Part shown: one piece after another, positions 1-8,015 of the stretch
Layout of the letters: each line of letters starts with the position of its first letter
Numbering within the stretch: position 1 is the stretch's first letter
Program-made: the position numbers and the translations under genes
NCBI RefSeq assembly: GCF_011634835.1
Contig: NZ_SIRP01000001.1
Coordinates: 1,813,264 to 1,859,933, forward strand
Origin: Isoptericola sp. BMS4
GTDB taxonomy: Bacteria > Actinomycetota > Actinomycetes > Actinomycetales > Cellulomonadaceae
DNA: 46,670 nucleotides
Direction of reading: 5' to 3'
Notes under the pieces: generated by a model
Seen by the model: only the letters and a program-made list of their open reading frames with translations
Database searches by the model: none
What the model was told of the DNA's origin: nothing

Positions 1-60
<60 letters not shown>

Positions 61-104
61 CCGGAAGAGTGCGACCGCGCATCGTGGACGTCGCCGCGAT
101 GCCG

Positions 105-131
105 CGGCCCCCACCGCCCCCGTGGGGGCCG
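105..131. terminator. GC hairpin between tRNA-Lys and tetR
   Basis: CGGCCCCCAC (105-114) pairs perfectly with GTGGGGGCCG (122-131) around a 7-base loop. It lies between the 3' ends of the convergent tRNA-Lys and TetR genes and can serve both. There is no T-tract, which is usual in GC-rich actinobacteria. Confidence 0.6.
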
Positions 132-166
132 TCGACCGACCGCCCCGCGCCGAGACCGGCAGCCCG

Positions 167-820
167 TCAGACCCGTCCTTGCTGGTGCGCCATGGCCGTG
201 ATGTCGGAGACCGACAGCGGCCCGGTGGGCAGCGGCGGTCGTTCGGACCCCGTCGGCCTGAGCGCGTCCAGCACGAACGCGCGCATGCGCGGCAGCAGCA
301 GCGACCGCTGCGCCTCGTCGACGGTGGCGAGGTCGGCGACCATCCCCGCGAGCACCGCGACGTCGGTGGCGGTCGCGTCCCCGCGCAGCTCGCCGGCGTC
401 CTGCGCGGCGCGCACGGCGGCGGCGACCTCGTCGGCCCACCGGCCCACCGTGACGGCTTCCGGGTGCGCCTGCCGCACCCGCGCCGAGACGCGCCGCGCG
501 ACGGGGCGGTGCACGGAGAACGCGATGGTCCCGTCGACGAACGCGACCACGCGCGGCATGCCCTCCGGGTGGGTCAGCAGCTGCTCGCCCAGCTCGTCGA
601 TCCGCTCCAGGTACCGCTCGTAGAGCCCGAGGAACAGTGCGTCCCGGTCCGGGAAGTGCCGGTAGACCGTCCCGACGCCCACGCCGAGCTCCTGGGCGAT
701 GCGGTGGAACCCGACCTCGAGCCCCTCTGCCTCCAGGAGCGGTTCGGCGTGGTCGAGGATCCGCTCGCGGTTCTGGACCGCGTCGCGGCGGCGGGCTCGG
801 GTGCCGGAGGGGGCGGGCAT
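167..820 (-). CDS. TetR/AcrR family transcriptional regulator
   Basis: A 217-residue protein of normal TetR length. Residues about 17-65 form the N-terminal DNA-binding region (NRERILDHAEPLL, then the helix-turn-helix GVGVGTVYRHFPDRDALF). The remainder is an alpha-helical ligand-binding and dimerisation domain of no recognised specificity. The start is ATG at 820 because the family similarity begins just after it. The reading frame stays open for 92 more codons upstream, but that stretch reads as intergenic sequence and contains the divergent operator. A perfect 15-bp palindrome at 970-984, in front of the divergent unit, is its probable target. Repression of its own or the neighbouring promoter is inferred from this layout. 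Confidence 0.88.
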   Translation of the reverse strand: MPAPSGTRARRRDAVQNRERILDHAEPLLEAEGLEVGFHRIAQELGVGVGTVYRHFPDRDALFLGLYERYLERIDELGEQLLTHPEGMPRVVAFVDGTIAFSVHRPVARRVSARVRQAHPEAVTVGRWADEVAAAVRAAQDAGELRGDATATDVAVLAGMVADLATVDEAQRSLLLPRMRAFVLDALRPTGSERPPLPTGPLSVSDITAMAHQQGRV

Positions 821-961
821 GCGGCCAGTCTTCCGCACCCCGTCGCCGGGCGGGCGGAAGCCGCGCGCCGGTGTCCGGGCAGACGGGGTCCACGCCCCGT
901 CGTCGTCCCGTCCGGTGACGTCGTCCACGTGGCACCCCTTGGCGCGAGAGCTCGATGATGC

Positions 962-984
962 CATAATAACGGACATTCTGTCCG
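962..984 (+). promoter_or_regulatory. Promoter -10 with TetR-type operator
   Basis: CGGACATTCTGTCCG (970-984) is a perfect palindrome with a 3-base centre, typical of TetR half-sites. The hexamer CATAAT (962-967) just before it is a good -10 box, which places the start of transcription inside the palindrome. Binding of the TetR protein at 167-820 is inferred. Confidence 0.6.
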
Positions 985-1001
985 CTTGTGAGGGAGATGC
1001 G

Positions 1002-1511
1002 ATGCGAGAGGCTGCGCCGGCGCACGCGTCCGAGCCCGAGCTCACGCCCTCGGACGGGCTCGTCCCCGGGCCGTGGGCCGAGGTCGAGCTCGTCACGCCG
1101 CCCTACTCCCGCACCATGACGCACGGCCCCGCCGCCGGACACCAGACCAGGTCCCCTCACCGGGGCCGGAACACACCCGGGGCGAGAGACGGATCCCCAG
1201 ACGGCTCCCGTACCCGGGCCGACGCCGAGCGGCGTCGGCCCGGGGGCGGGCGGGCCTGCGGACGCGGCCCTGCCCGCCCCCGACGGCGTGGCCGGGAGCC
1301 CGGTGGTCGCCGCGGCTCCGACAGGGCTCGGCCACGGGCCGCGGACCGTGGGAGCGCTGTTCGCGACCCGCTCGTCGTGATCGGTGCCACCGTGGGGAGG
1401 CCCCTCGGGTTCCTGCTGCTCGTGGCGCTCCCGCTGGGGCTGCTGTACGGCACGCTCCGCCCGGGCTGCGGGCGGCTCGTGCTCGTGCCCGCCGCGTGGC
1501 GCTGCCGGTAG
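1002..1511 (+). pseudogene. Remnant reading frame behind the TetR operator
   Basis: The reading frame opens with ATG at 1002 behind a good ribosome-binding site (GAGGGAG at 990-996) and directly after the TetR-type operator, so a real gene start is likely. The first 45 or so residues (MREAAPAHASEPEL, then PWAEVELVTPPYS) look protein-like. Residues 50-120 are Arg/Gly/Pro-rich, as expected of non-coding GC-rich DNA, and a strong hairpin (1213-1244) sits inside. The end carries one hydrophobic segment (GRPLGFLLLVALPLGLLYG) that seems to belong to the next remnant. I read this as the 5' stub of a TetR-controlled gene whose body has been lost. A genuine short protein is possible. Family not recognised. 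Confidence 0.35.
1213..1244 (+). terminator. Perfect 14-bp stem hairpin
   Basis: CCCGGGCCGACGCC (1213-1226) and GGCGTCGGCCCGGG (1231-1244) pair perfectly around the loop GAGC. It lies in the middle of the degenerate region after the TetR operator and would end a short transcript from that promoter. Confidence 0.5.
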
Positions 1512-1840
1512 GCCGCTCGCGGCCCGCGACGCGCTCCGGCTCGAGCGGGGCCGTGATCGTCGTCCTGCTCCCGGTGACGTTCACGGGCGACAAGGACTTC
1601 TTGGGCTGGTCCCGTGCACGGTGGGCGGCCGCGTACGCGGCCGCCCTGCTGGCGTTCGTCCTCGTCGTGCTTCCCCTGCCGGGGTCGTGGCAGGCGGCGA
1701 CCGGGCCCGCGCTCGTCCTCGTGGCCGTGTTCGGCGGGTTCGGTGCGCTCTCGGTCGGTGTCTGGGCGTGGCTCCGCCTCCGCCCGGCGCCTCACGACGC
1801 GGAGACGAGCCCCCGCGCGGCGCCGGCGGGCCGCGCGTGA
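1378..1840 (+). pseudogene. Membrane protein remnant with apparent frameshift
   Basis: Hydrophobic segments occur in two successive frames. The first, from a possible GTG at 1378, reads VIGATVGRPLGFLLLVALPL and ends at 1511. The second, from about 1553 to the stop at 1840, reads GAVIVVLLPVTFTGDKDFLG and continues with two further membrane spans (AAYAAALLAFVLVVLPLPG and ALVLVAVFGGFGALSVGVWA). The simplest reading is one small three-to-four-span membrane protein broken by a frameshift near 1450-1550. The frame-2 part alone (GTG 1553, 95 residues) could be a separate small membrane protein. No family recognised. Confidence 0.35.
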
Positions 1841-1863
1841 CCGTCCGGGTGCAGGATGAGGCG

Positions 1864-2271
1864 ATGATCTCCATCGCCCTCGCGACCCGTCTGCGCGACG
1901 CCGGCCTCGTCTGGCGCCCGCAGGACGGCGACCGGTTCCGTATCGACACCGACCAGCTGGCGGACCAGGTGTTCACCGTGAGCACCATGACGGTCGAGGC
2001 CCACGACTTCCCGACGGGCACGATCCTCGGCTTCAACGGCACCACCGAGTGGGCGCTGGACTCCGTGGCGATCGAGGACACGCTCTGGCTGCCGCGCGAG
2101 GACCAGCTGCGCGACCTGCTGCGGTCCACGTTCCGCGCCCTGCGGCGCGCCGACGACGGCGACTACGCGGTCGAGGTGGACCTGCTGGGGGAGCGGCGCG
2201 ACTTCCGCGCCGAGGACCCCGCCGACGCGTACGCCCGCGCGCTCGTCGCGCTGATCGAGCGCAGCGCCTGA
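1864..2271 (+). CDS. Conserved actinobacterial hypothetical protein
   Basis: A 135-residue soluble protein starting MISIALATRLRDAG. It contains a conserved core with EAHDFPTGTILGFNGTTEWAL followed by LWLPREDQLRDLL, a pattern I know from a small actinobacterial family often labelled pilus assembly protein CpaE. It has none of the ATPase motifs of real CpaE, so that label should not be trusted. ATG 1864 follows GGATGAGG. An alternative GTG at 1837 would overlap the preceding stop codon. Function unknown; it is not obviously in an operon with trmB, which has its own promoter. Confidence 0.8.
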   Translation: MISIALATRLRDAGLVWRPQDGDRFRIDTDQLADQVFTVSTMTVEAHDFPTGTILGFNGTTEWALDSVAIEDTLWLPREDQLRDLLRSTFRALRRADDGDYAVEVDLLGERRDFRAEDPADAYARALVALIERSA

Positions 2272-2331
2272 CGCCGTGTGGCGGCCGTCACGCCGCGTGG
2301 CGCACCGCGCCGGACTGTCTACCCTGGACGG

Positions 2332-3180
2332 GTGCCCGACCCCCTGACGACCCCGCAGAGCCCTGCCGAGCAGCCCTCCGAGACGGCCGCCGAGCTGCCG
2401 GGCGGCCGCTTCCGGCGCGCGCCCGTGAGCTTCGTGCGCCGCAGCGCCCGCCTGACCGCGAGCCAGCGCCGGGCGTGGGACACCCGCCGCGAGCGCTACG
2501 TCGTCGACGCGCCGCGCGACGTCGCGGCGACGTCGGTCGACCCGGGCTGGCGGCTCGACGTCGCGAGCGAGTTCGGACGGCGCGCGCCGCTGGTCGTGGA
2601 GATCGGCTCCGGGCAGGGCGAGGCGATCGTGGCGGCCGCGGCGGCGCACCCCGAGCGCGACCACCTCGCGGTGGAGGTCTACACGCCCGGGCTCGCCCAG
2701 ACCATCGTGCGCGCCGGCCACGCCGGCGCGGACCCGGGGCGCGACGGCGGTGCCCCCGGCACCGAGCTGGACAACCTCCGCCTGGTCCAGGCGAACGCCG
2801 CCGAGCTGCTCGCCACCGCCCTGCCGGAGGCGAGCGTGGACGAGCTGTGGGTGTTCTTCCCCGACCCGTGGCACAAGGCCCGCCACCACAAGCGGCGCCT
2901 GGTCACGCCCGCGTTCGCACGGCTCGCGGCGCGGGTGCTGCGCCCCGGCGGCGTCTGGCGGCTCGCGACCGACTGGGTCGAGTACGCCGAGCAGATGCTC
3001 GAGGTCGGGGAGGCGGACGACGACCTCCGCAACGCGCACGGGCCGGGCGCGGTGGCGCCGCGGTTCTCCGGCCGCGTGCTCACCAGCTTCGAGAAGAAGG
3101 GCGCCGACGCGGGACGCACGGTCACCGACCTGGCGTTCGAGCGCCTCGGATCCTCGCCGGGTCGTAGGCTCGGCGGGTGA
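2332..3180 (+). CDS. trmB: tRNA (guanine-N7-)-methyltransferase TrmB
   Basis: Methylates G46 of tRNA using S-adenosylmethionine, in the cytoplasm. The 282-residue protein has the AdoMet loop EIGSGQGEAIVAAA at about residues 87-100 and the family signature DELWVFFPDPWHKARHHKRR, followed by the C-terminal LRPGGVWRLATDW and TSFEKKG motifs. The start is GTG 2332: a TACCCT -10 box sits at 2320-2325, exactly 6 bases upstream, so the mRNA is probably leaderless. An in-frame GTG at 2278 would put that promoter inside the gene. The stop codon overlaps the next start by 4 bases (GTGA), so the ATP-grasp gene is translationally coupled. The 50-residue leader before the catalytic fold is longer than in E. 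coli. Confidence 0.95.
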   Translation: MPDPLTTPQSPAEQPSETAAELPGGRFRRAPVSFVRRSARLTASQRRAWDTRRERYVVDAPRDVAATSVDPGWRLDVASEFGRRAPLVVEIGSGQGEAIVAAAAAHPERDHLAVEVYTPGLAQTIVRAGHAGADPGRDGGAPGTELDNLRLVQANAAELLATALPEASVDELWVFFPDPWHKARHHKRRLVTPAFARLAARVLRPGGVWRLATDWVEYAEQMLEVGEADDDLRNAHGPGAVAPRFSGRVLTSFEKKGADAGRTVTDLAFERLGSSPGRRLGG

Positions 3181-4088
3181 CCACGACGACGCGAGTCGGC
3201 CTCGCCACCTGCTCCGCCCTGCCCGCCCTCCACGACGACGACCGCCCGCTCCTCGACGCGCTCGCCCGGCGCGGCGCCGAGGCCGAGGCGGTGGTGTGGG
3301 ACGACCCCGACGTCGACTGGGCGGCGTACGACCTCGTCGTCGTCCGCTCCACCTGGGACTACTCCCCGCGGCGCGACGAGTTCGTCGCCTGGGCGCGCTC
3401 GGTGCCCCGGCTGGCCAACCCCGCCGACGCCATCGCCTGGAACACCGACAAGGGCTACATGCGGGTGCTGGAGGACGCCGGCGTCCCGGTCATCCCCACG
3501 ATCTGGCTCGACCCGGAGCGGCACCTGTCCAAGCGCGCCGTGCACACGCGGATGCCGGCGTTCGGCGACTTCGTCGTCAAGCCCGTCGTCAGCGCGGGCG
3601 CCAAGGACACCGGCCGCTACCAGCCGGTCAGCGCCCGGTCGCGGGCGCTCGCGATCATGCACGCGAAGGACCTGCTCGACTCGGGCCGCGCCGTGATGAT
3701 CCAGCCGTACGTGACGTCGGTCGACACGTCGGGGGAGACGTGCCTCGTCTTCGTCGACGGGGAGCCGCAGCACGCCGTGCGCAAGAGCGCGCTGCTGACC
3801 GGCCCGAGCCGCGACGACGTCCCCGCGTACCTGCGCGAGGAGATGGAGCCCGCGCGGGCGGACGACGAGCAGGTCGCCGTCGCCACCCGCGCCCTCGAGG
3901 TCGCGAGCCGCGAGCTCGGCCTCACCCGGCCGCTGCTGTACGCGCGGGTGGACCTCGTGACCCGCGAGGACGGCACGCCCACGGTGATCGAGCTGGAGCT
4001 GACCGAGCCGTCCCTGTGGTTGCAGCACGCCGACCGGGCGGGCACGCTCGACGCGTTCGCCGACGCGATCGTCGAGCGCGCCCGTTAA
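3177..4088 (+). CDS. ATP-grasp family ligase-like protein
   Basis: A 303-residue protein with an N-terminal Rossmann-like part (residues 1-95, including DLVVVRSTWDYSPRRDEF) and an ATP-grasp fold. Visible features are the lysine motif FVVKPVVSAGAKDT, a Gly/Ser-rich loop near SVDTSGETCLVFVDG, and the metal-binding end VIELELTEPSLWLQ. The pattern resembles RimK-type and cycloserine-pathway (DcsG-like) ATP-grasp proteins, which join a carboxylate to an amine or thiol. The true substrate cannot be read from the sequence. It starts at GTG 3177, overlapping the trmB stop by 4 bases, so it is co-translated with trmB. Confidence 0.85.
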   Translation: MTTTTRVGLATCSALPALHDDDRPLLDALARRGAEAEAVVWDDPDVDWAAYDLVVVRSTWDYSPRRDEFVAWARSVPRLANPADAIAWNTDKGYMRVLEDAGVPVIPTIWLDPERHLSKRAVHTRMPAFGDFVVKPVVSAGAKDTGRYQPVSARSRALAIMHAKDLLDSGRAVMIQPYVTSVDTSGETCLVFVDGEPQHAVRKSALLTGPSRDDVPAYLREEMEPARADDEQVAVATRALEVASRELGLTRPLLYARVDLVTREDGTPTVIELELTEPSLWLQHADRAGTLDAFADAIVERAR

Positions 4089-4136
4089 GCGGTCGCGCGA
4101 ACTCTGAGCCGGCCTCACCCGGCGGGACGCCGCGCC

Positions 4137-5048
4137 TCAGGCGAGGTCGTTCTCCGCGAGCCAGTCCGCGGCGATGTCCTCGCTCGAGCGCTGCTCCTCG
4201 GTGGACTGCACGTTGAGGTCCACCAGCCCCTCGGGCGTCAGGGCCGCGCTCACCGGGTCGAGGACGTCGGCGACCTCGTCCGCGACGTCCGCGGAGACGA
4301 GGGGCACGACGTTCGACGCCAGGAACAGGCCCTCGGGGTCCTCGAGCGTGACCAGGTCCTCGGTCTGGATGCGGGGGTCGGCGCTGAACACGTTCGCCAC
4401 GTCCACCGTGCCCGCGACCAGGTCCTGGACGGTTGTGTCGCCCGTCGCCTCGAACGACACGTCCACGCCGTAGACCTCCGCGAGGCCCTGCGGCCCGTAC
4501 GGGCGCTGCTCGAGCTCGGCGGGGCCACCGACCGTGAGGTCCTCGAGCCCCGCGAGGTCCCCGATGGTCGTCAGGTCGTGCTCCTGCGCGAACTGGGCGG
4601 TGACGTTGTACGAGTCCTGGTCGGTGGCCGGCGACTGCTCGAGCACGGCGAGGCCCTCCGGCAGCGCGTCGGTCAGGGCGGCGTAGACGTCCTCGGACGA
4701 CGTGGCCGTGGTCTCCGGGTCGAAAAACTGCAGCAGGTTGCCCGTGTACTCCGGGAAGACCTGCACGTCGCCGTTCTCCAGCGCCGGCATGTACGCGTCG
4801 CGCTGGCCGATGCTGAAGTTCCGCTCGACGGTGAAGCCGTCGGCCTCGAGCGCCTGGGCGTAGATCTCCGCGACGATCTCGTTGGAGTAGTACGCCTGGG
4901 ACCCGACCACGATGGTGTCGGAGGATCCCGTGGCCTCGCCGCCGGTGTCCTCCTCGAGCGGGTCCGAGCCCCCGCCGCACGCGGTGAGGGCCAGCAGTGC
5001 GGTCGCGGTCCCCGCCGCGAGGGCGAGGGAACGTCGGGTCGTGCGCAT
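4137..5048 (-). CDS. Osmoprotectant ABC importer, substrate-binding lipoprotein
   Basis: A 303-residue lipoprotein: Arg-rich start, hydrophobic stretch and lipobox LTAC with the acylated cysteine at residue 24. The mature part is an OpuAC/ProX-type binding protein (IVVGSQAYYSNEIVAEIYAQ, then PEYTGNLLQFF and TVQDLVAGTVDVANVFSADP), the class that binds glycine betaine, choline or carnitine. It would sit on the outer face of the membrane and deliver substrate to the two permeases. It is the last gene of the operon, 53 bases after the second permease, with AAAGG as ribosome-binding site. The exact ligand is not readable. The general family call is firm. Confidence 0.92.
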   Translation of the reverse strand: MRTTRRSLALAAGTATALLALTACGGGSDPLEEDTGGEATGSSDTIVVGSQAYYSNEIVAEIYAQALEADGFTVERNFSIGQRDAYMPALENGDVQVFPEYTGNLLQFFDPETTATSSEDVYAALTDALPEGLAVLEQSPATDQDSYNVTAQFAQEHDLTTIGDLAGLEDLTVGGPAELEQRPYGPQGLAEVYGVDVSFEATGDTTVQDLVAGTVDVANVFSADPRIQTEDLVTLEDPEGLFLASNVVPLVSADVADEVADVLDPVSAALTPEGLVDLNVQSTEEQRSSEDIAADWLAENDLA

Positions 5049-5101
5049 GGATGGTGCCTTTCTGCCGGGGACGCCCGGGAGCGGGCGCCGGGGGGATCAG
5101 G

Positions 5102-5830
5102 TCAGGTGGGTGCCGGGCTGCTCCCGCGCCGCCGCCGGGCGGGGGCGTCGCCCGCGCTCCGGCCGGCGGACACCCCGCGGGGCACGACGGCGCGCTCTGC
5201 GAGCGCGAACGCCAGGTCCAGGACGACCGCGAGGACGACGATCACGAGCGCCGCCCCGAGGATCTGCGCGAAGTCGCGGAGCTGGATGCCCTGGACGATG
5301 TAGAAGCCCAGCCCCCAGTTGCCGACGTACCCGGCGAGGGTCACGGTCGCCACCACCTGGAGCGTCGCGGAGCGCAGCCCGCCGATGAGCAGCGGCAGGC
5401 CGAGCGGGATCTCGACCTTGCGCAGCACCTGCCCCGCCGTCATGCCGACCGACCGGGCGCCGTCGACGATGCGGCGGTCCACGGCCTCGACCCCGGAGTA
5501 CGACCCGGCGAGGACGGGCGGGATCGCCAGCAGCACGAACGCCGTCGTCGACGCCGCGACCTTGTGCGTGACGCCCAGCACGAGCACCAGCAGGAGCACC
5601 AGGCCGAACGACGGGACGGCGCGCGCCGCGCCGGACAGGGCGACCGCGGCCTCGCGGCCCCGGCCCGTGTGCCCGATGAGCCAGCCGGCCGGCACGGCCA
5701 GCGCCGCGGCGATCGCGACGGAGATGAACGTGAAGGCCACGTGGGTGGCGATCGCCTCCGGCAGGGGCAGCGCTCCGCCGAGCCTGTCGGGGGAGAAGAT
5801 CCACGCGAACGCGTCGGCGAAGAGGTTCAC
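5102..5830 (-). CDS. Osmoprotectant ABC importer, permease (second)
   Basis: A 242-residue integral membrane protein of the OpuCB/OpuCD (BPD_transp_1) family with about six membrane spans and the EAA-type cytoplasmic loop SVGMTAGQVLRKVEIPLGLP that contacts the ATPase. The start is GTG 5830, overlapping the stop of the upstream permease by 4 bases. The last 30 residues are an Arg/Ala/Pro-rich tail with no known domain. It forms the channel with the permease at 5827-6471; the two are related but clearly distinct, as in other heterodimeric OpuC-type importers. Confidence 0.92.
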   Translation of the reverse strand: MNLFADAFAWIFSPDRLGGALPLPEAIATHVAFTFISVAIAAALAVPAGWLIGHTGRGREAAVALSGAARAVPSFGLVLLLVLVLGVTHKVAASTTAFVLLAIPPVLAGSYSGVEAVDRRIVDGARSVGMTAGQVLRKVEIPLGLPLLIGGLRSATLQVVATVTLAGYVGNWGLGFYIVQGIQLRDFAQILGAALVIVVLAVVLDLAFALAERAVVPRGVSAGRSAGDAPARRRRGSSPAPT

Positions 5831-6471
5831 GCGGCCGCCTTCCGCCGGGTCCAGGGCAGGAGCGCGCGCCCCGCGAGCACGAGCAGCCAGTCGACGAGCA
5901 GCGCGACGACCACCACGGCGACGACGCCGGCGAGGATCTCCGCGACGATCTGGCGCTGGTACCCGTTGGTGAACAGGTAGCCGAGGTTGTCGATGCCGAT
6001 GAGGATACCGACGGTGGCCAGGGAGATGGTCGACACGGCGGTGACACGCAGCCCAGCGAGCACGACCGGGCCGGCCAGCGGCAGGTCGACCTGCCAGAAG
6101 CGCCGCCAGGGGCCGTACCCGACGGCCACGGCGGCCTGCCGCACGCTCGGCTCGACCGAGCCGAGCGCGTCCGCCACGAACCGCGTCATGATCGCGATCG
6201 CGTAGATCGTCAGCGCGACGACCAGGTTCAGCTCGGACAGGAAGCTGATCCCCAGCAGCGGCGGGAGCAGGGCGAACAGGGCGAGGGACGGGATCGTGTA
6301 CAGCAGGCCCACCAGCGTGAGCACGAGACCGCGGGTGAGCCGGAACCGGAACGCGAGCCAGCCCGCCGGGATCGACAGGAGGAACCCGAGCAGGATCGGC
6401 ACGGCGCTCTGCTGCAGGTGCTCGACCGTCAGCCGGCCGATGAGGTCGAGGTTGTCGACGACCCAGGTCAT
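5827..6471 (-). CDS. Osmoprotectant ABC importer, permease (first)
   Basis: A 214-residue permease of the OpuCB/YehW type. It starts MTWVVDNLDLIGRL and has about six membrane spans and the coupling loop AVGYGPWRRFWQVDLPLAGP. The ATG start at 6471 overlaps the ATPase stop (ATGA), and its own stop overlaps the GTG of the next permease, so the three membrane-complex genes are translationally chained. Partner permease, ATPase and binding protein lie on the same strand in the order ATPase, permease, permease, binding protein. Confidence 0.92.
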   Translation of the reverse strand: MTWVVDNLDLIGRLTVEHLQQSAVPILLGFLLSIPAGWLAFRFRLTRGLVLTLVGLLYTIPSLALFALLPPLLGISFLSELNLVVALTIYAIAIMTRFVADALGSVEPSVRQAAVAVGYGPWRRFWQVDLPLAGPVVLAGLRVTAVSTISLATVGILIGIDNLGYLFTNGYQRQIVAEILAGVVAVVVVALLVDWLLVLAGRALLPWTRRKAAA

Positions 6472-7298
6472 GCCGTTCCTGTCCCGTCCTCGACCAGTAC
6501 GCCCTGGGTGCGCCCGGCGGTGTCGACGAGGACGGTGCCCCGGTCCGTCTCCTTGGGGCGCAGCGCCCGCGTGCCGCGCTCGACGCCGATGAAGCTGGCG
6601 ACGAACTCGCTCGCGGGCCCCTCGATGATCTCGCTCGGGCTCCCCGCCTGCGCGACCTGCGCGCCGGTCTCCAGGATCACCACCTGGTCGCCCAGCAGGA
6701 AGGCCTCGTCGATGTCGTGCGTGACGAAGACGATCGTCTTGTGCAGCTCCTGCTGCAGGCGCAGCGTCTCGGCCTGCAGCTCGGCGCGCACGATCGGGTC
6801 GACGGCACCGAAGGGCTCGTCCATGAGCAGGATGTTCGGGTCCGCCGCGAGCGCGCGGGCGACGCCCACGCGCTGCTGCTGGCCGCCGGAGAGCTGGCTC
6901 GGGTACCGCTCGGCGAGGGCGCGGTCGAGCCCGACGACGTCGAGCACCTCGTACGCGCGCTCGCGGGCGCGAGCCTTCGGCGTACCTTCGAGCCGCAGCA
7001 CCGTCATGACGTTGTCGAGCACCCGGTGGTGGGGGAGCAGCCCCCCGTTCTGCAGCACGTAGCCGATGCTCCGCCGCAGCCGCACCGGGTCCCGGTCGCG
7101 GATCGGGGTGCCGTCGATCTCGACCGACCCGGACGTCGGGTCGACCATGCGGTTGATCATCCGCAGCAGGGTCGTCTTGCCGCTGCCCGACGAGCCGACG
7201 AGGACCGTCGTGCGGTGCGGCGGGACGACGAGGTCGAAGTCCGCGACCGCGACCGTGCCGTCGGGGTAGGTCTTGGTCACCGACCGGAACTCGATCAT
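6468..7298 (-). CDS. Osmoprotectant ABC importer, ATP-binding protein
   Basis: A 276-residue ATPase energising the importer encoded downstream. Walker A is GSSGSGKTT, the signature is LSGGQQQRVGVARAL, Walker B is ILLMDEPFGAVD and the switch histidine is in VFVTHDIDEA. The sequence resembles OpuCA, but the chain ends about 35 residues after the nucleotide-binding domain and has no paired CBS domains. The ionic-strength sensor of OpuA/OpuCA is therefore missing or replaced. The start is ATG 7298 (MIEFRSVTKTYPDGT, the usual family start); a GTG at 7310 is possible. It is the first gene of the four-gene operon. Confidence 0.93.
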   Translation of the reverse strand: MIEFRSVTKTYPDGTVAVADFDLVVPPHRTTVLVGSSGSGKTTLLRMINRMVDPTSGSVEIDGTPIRDRDPVRLRRSIGYVLQNGGLLPHHRVLDNVMTVLRLEGTPKARARERAYEVLDVVGLDRALAERYPSQLSGGQQQRVGVARALAADPNILLMDEPFGAVDPIVRAELQAETLRLQQELHKTIVFVTHDIDEAFLLGDQVVILETGAQVAQAGSPSEIIEGPASEFVASFIGVERGTRALRPKETDRGTVLVDTAGRTQGVLVEDGTGTA

Positions 7299-7468
7299 GG
7301 GCGTGATCACCGTCCTCGCGTGGATTGGAGCCCGGGCGGGTGCTGAGGTGCTCCGACGCCCTAGCCGACCACATCCGCGGGCCCGGCGCGAGGGAGCCCG
7401 CCGGTCACGTCGCGGATCGGGGCCGTGGGACGCCGTCCGAGGACGGGGCGCCGGCCCGGGACGGGGCG

Positions 7469-7501
7469 AGGGCGTGCCCCGCGTCGCGGAGCACGCCCTC
7501 G
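7469..7501 (-). terminator. Hairpin after the Ala/Asp-rich secreted protein gene
   Basis: GAGGGCGTGC (7469-7478) pairs perfectly with GCACGCCCTC (7492-7501) around a 13-base loop. It lies 13 bases past the stop codon at 7515 and between that gene and the ABC operon. Confidence 0.6.
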
Positions 7502-7514
7502 TCACCGTGCGACC

Positions 7515-7961
7515 TCAGAGCAGGTCGAGCGTCCCCAGCAGCGTGACCGTCACGTCAGCGACGAGGTCCGCGTCGACCGCGACGTCGATGTCCACCGCGG
7601 CATCGACGACCGCCTCGACGGAGGCCTCGACGTCGGCCTCCACGGCCGCCTCGACGGCTGCCGCGGCGTCGACGGTCGCGCTCGCGCCGAGCTCGGCGTC
7701 GACGGCGGCGTCGACGGTCGCCTCCGCCTGGGCGGCCAGCGCCGCGGCGACGGACGCGTCGAGGACCCCCGCCTCGACGAGCGCGTCGAGCTGCGCCGCG
7801 ACGTCCGCGCTGAGGTCGGCCGCGACGTCGGCGGCGACGGTGGCGTCGGCGTCGACGGTCGTCTCGGCGGCGGACGCGGTGGTGGCGGTGCTCAGCGACG
7901 CGCCGAGGGCGACGGCGCCGGCGGCGGCGAGGGCGAGGCCTCGCGTGACCCTGCGGTTCAT
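7515..7961 (-). CDS. Secreted Ala/Asp/Val-rich low-complexity protein
   Basis: A 148-residue protein with a clear Sec signal peptide (MNRRVTRG, hydrophobic core, cleavage after TASA near residue 31). The mature chain is almost entirely Ala, Asp, Val, Glu, Leu and Thr, with irregular repeats such as VDADATVAADVAADLSADVA and AAVEADVEASVEAVVDAAVD. It has no Cys, Trp, Tyr or Phe and is strongly acidic. It resembles an extended amphipathic helix or coiled rod rather than an enzyme. It has a very good ribosome-binding site (AGGGGGA) and a strong hairpin at the 5' end of its leader, suggesting high expression. No family recognised. A structural cell-surface or matrix role is a guess. Confidence 0.75.
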   Translation of the reverse strand: MNRRVTRGLALAAAGAVALGASLSTATTASAAETTVDADATVAADVAADLSADVAAQLDALVEAGVLDASVAAALAAQAEATVDAAVDAELGASATVDAAAAVEAAVEADVEASVEAVVDAAVDIDVAVDADLVADVTVTLLGTLDLL

Positions 7962-7983
7962 GATGTTTCCCCCTGTCTTGGTG

Positions 7984-8015
7984 CTGCGTGTGCCGGCGAG
8001 TGCCGGCACACGCAG
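7984..8015 (-). promoter_or_regulatory. Hairpin at 5' end of the secreted-protein mRNA
   Basis: CTGCGTGTGCCGGC (7984-7997) and its exact complement at 8002-8015 form a 14-bp stem with a 4-base loop. On the minus strand a TAGGGT -10 box (8017-8022) lies just upstream, so the hairpin would occupy the extreme 5' end of the transcript, 23 bases before the ATG and outside the ribosome-binding site. It may act as a 5' stabiliser, or as an operator for a dimeric regulator. Confidence 0.5.

Noticed and set aside
1864-2271. Annotation as pilus assembly protein CpaE
   Set aside because: No Walker motifs or receiver domain; only the common family label in databases suggests it.
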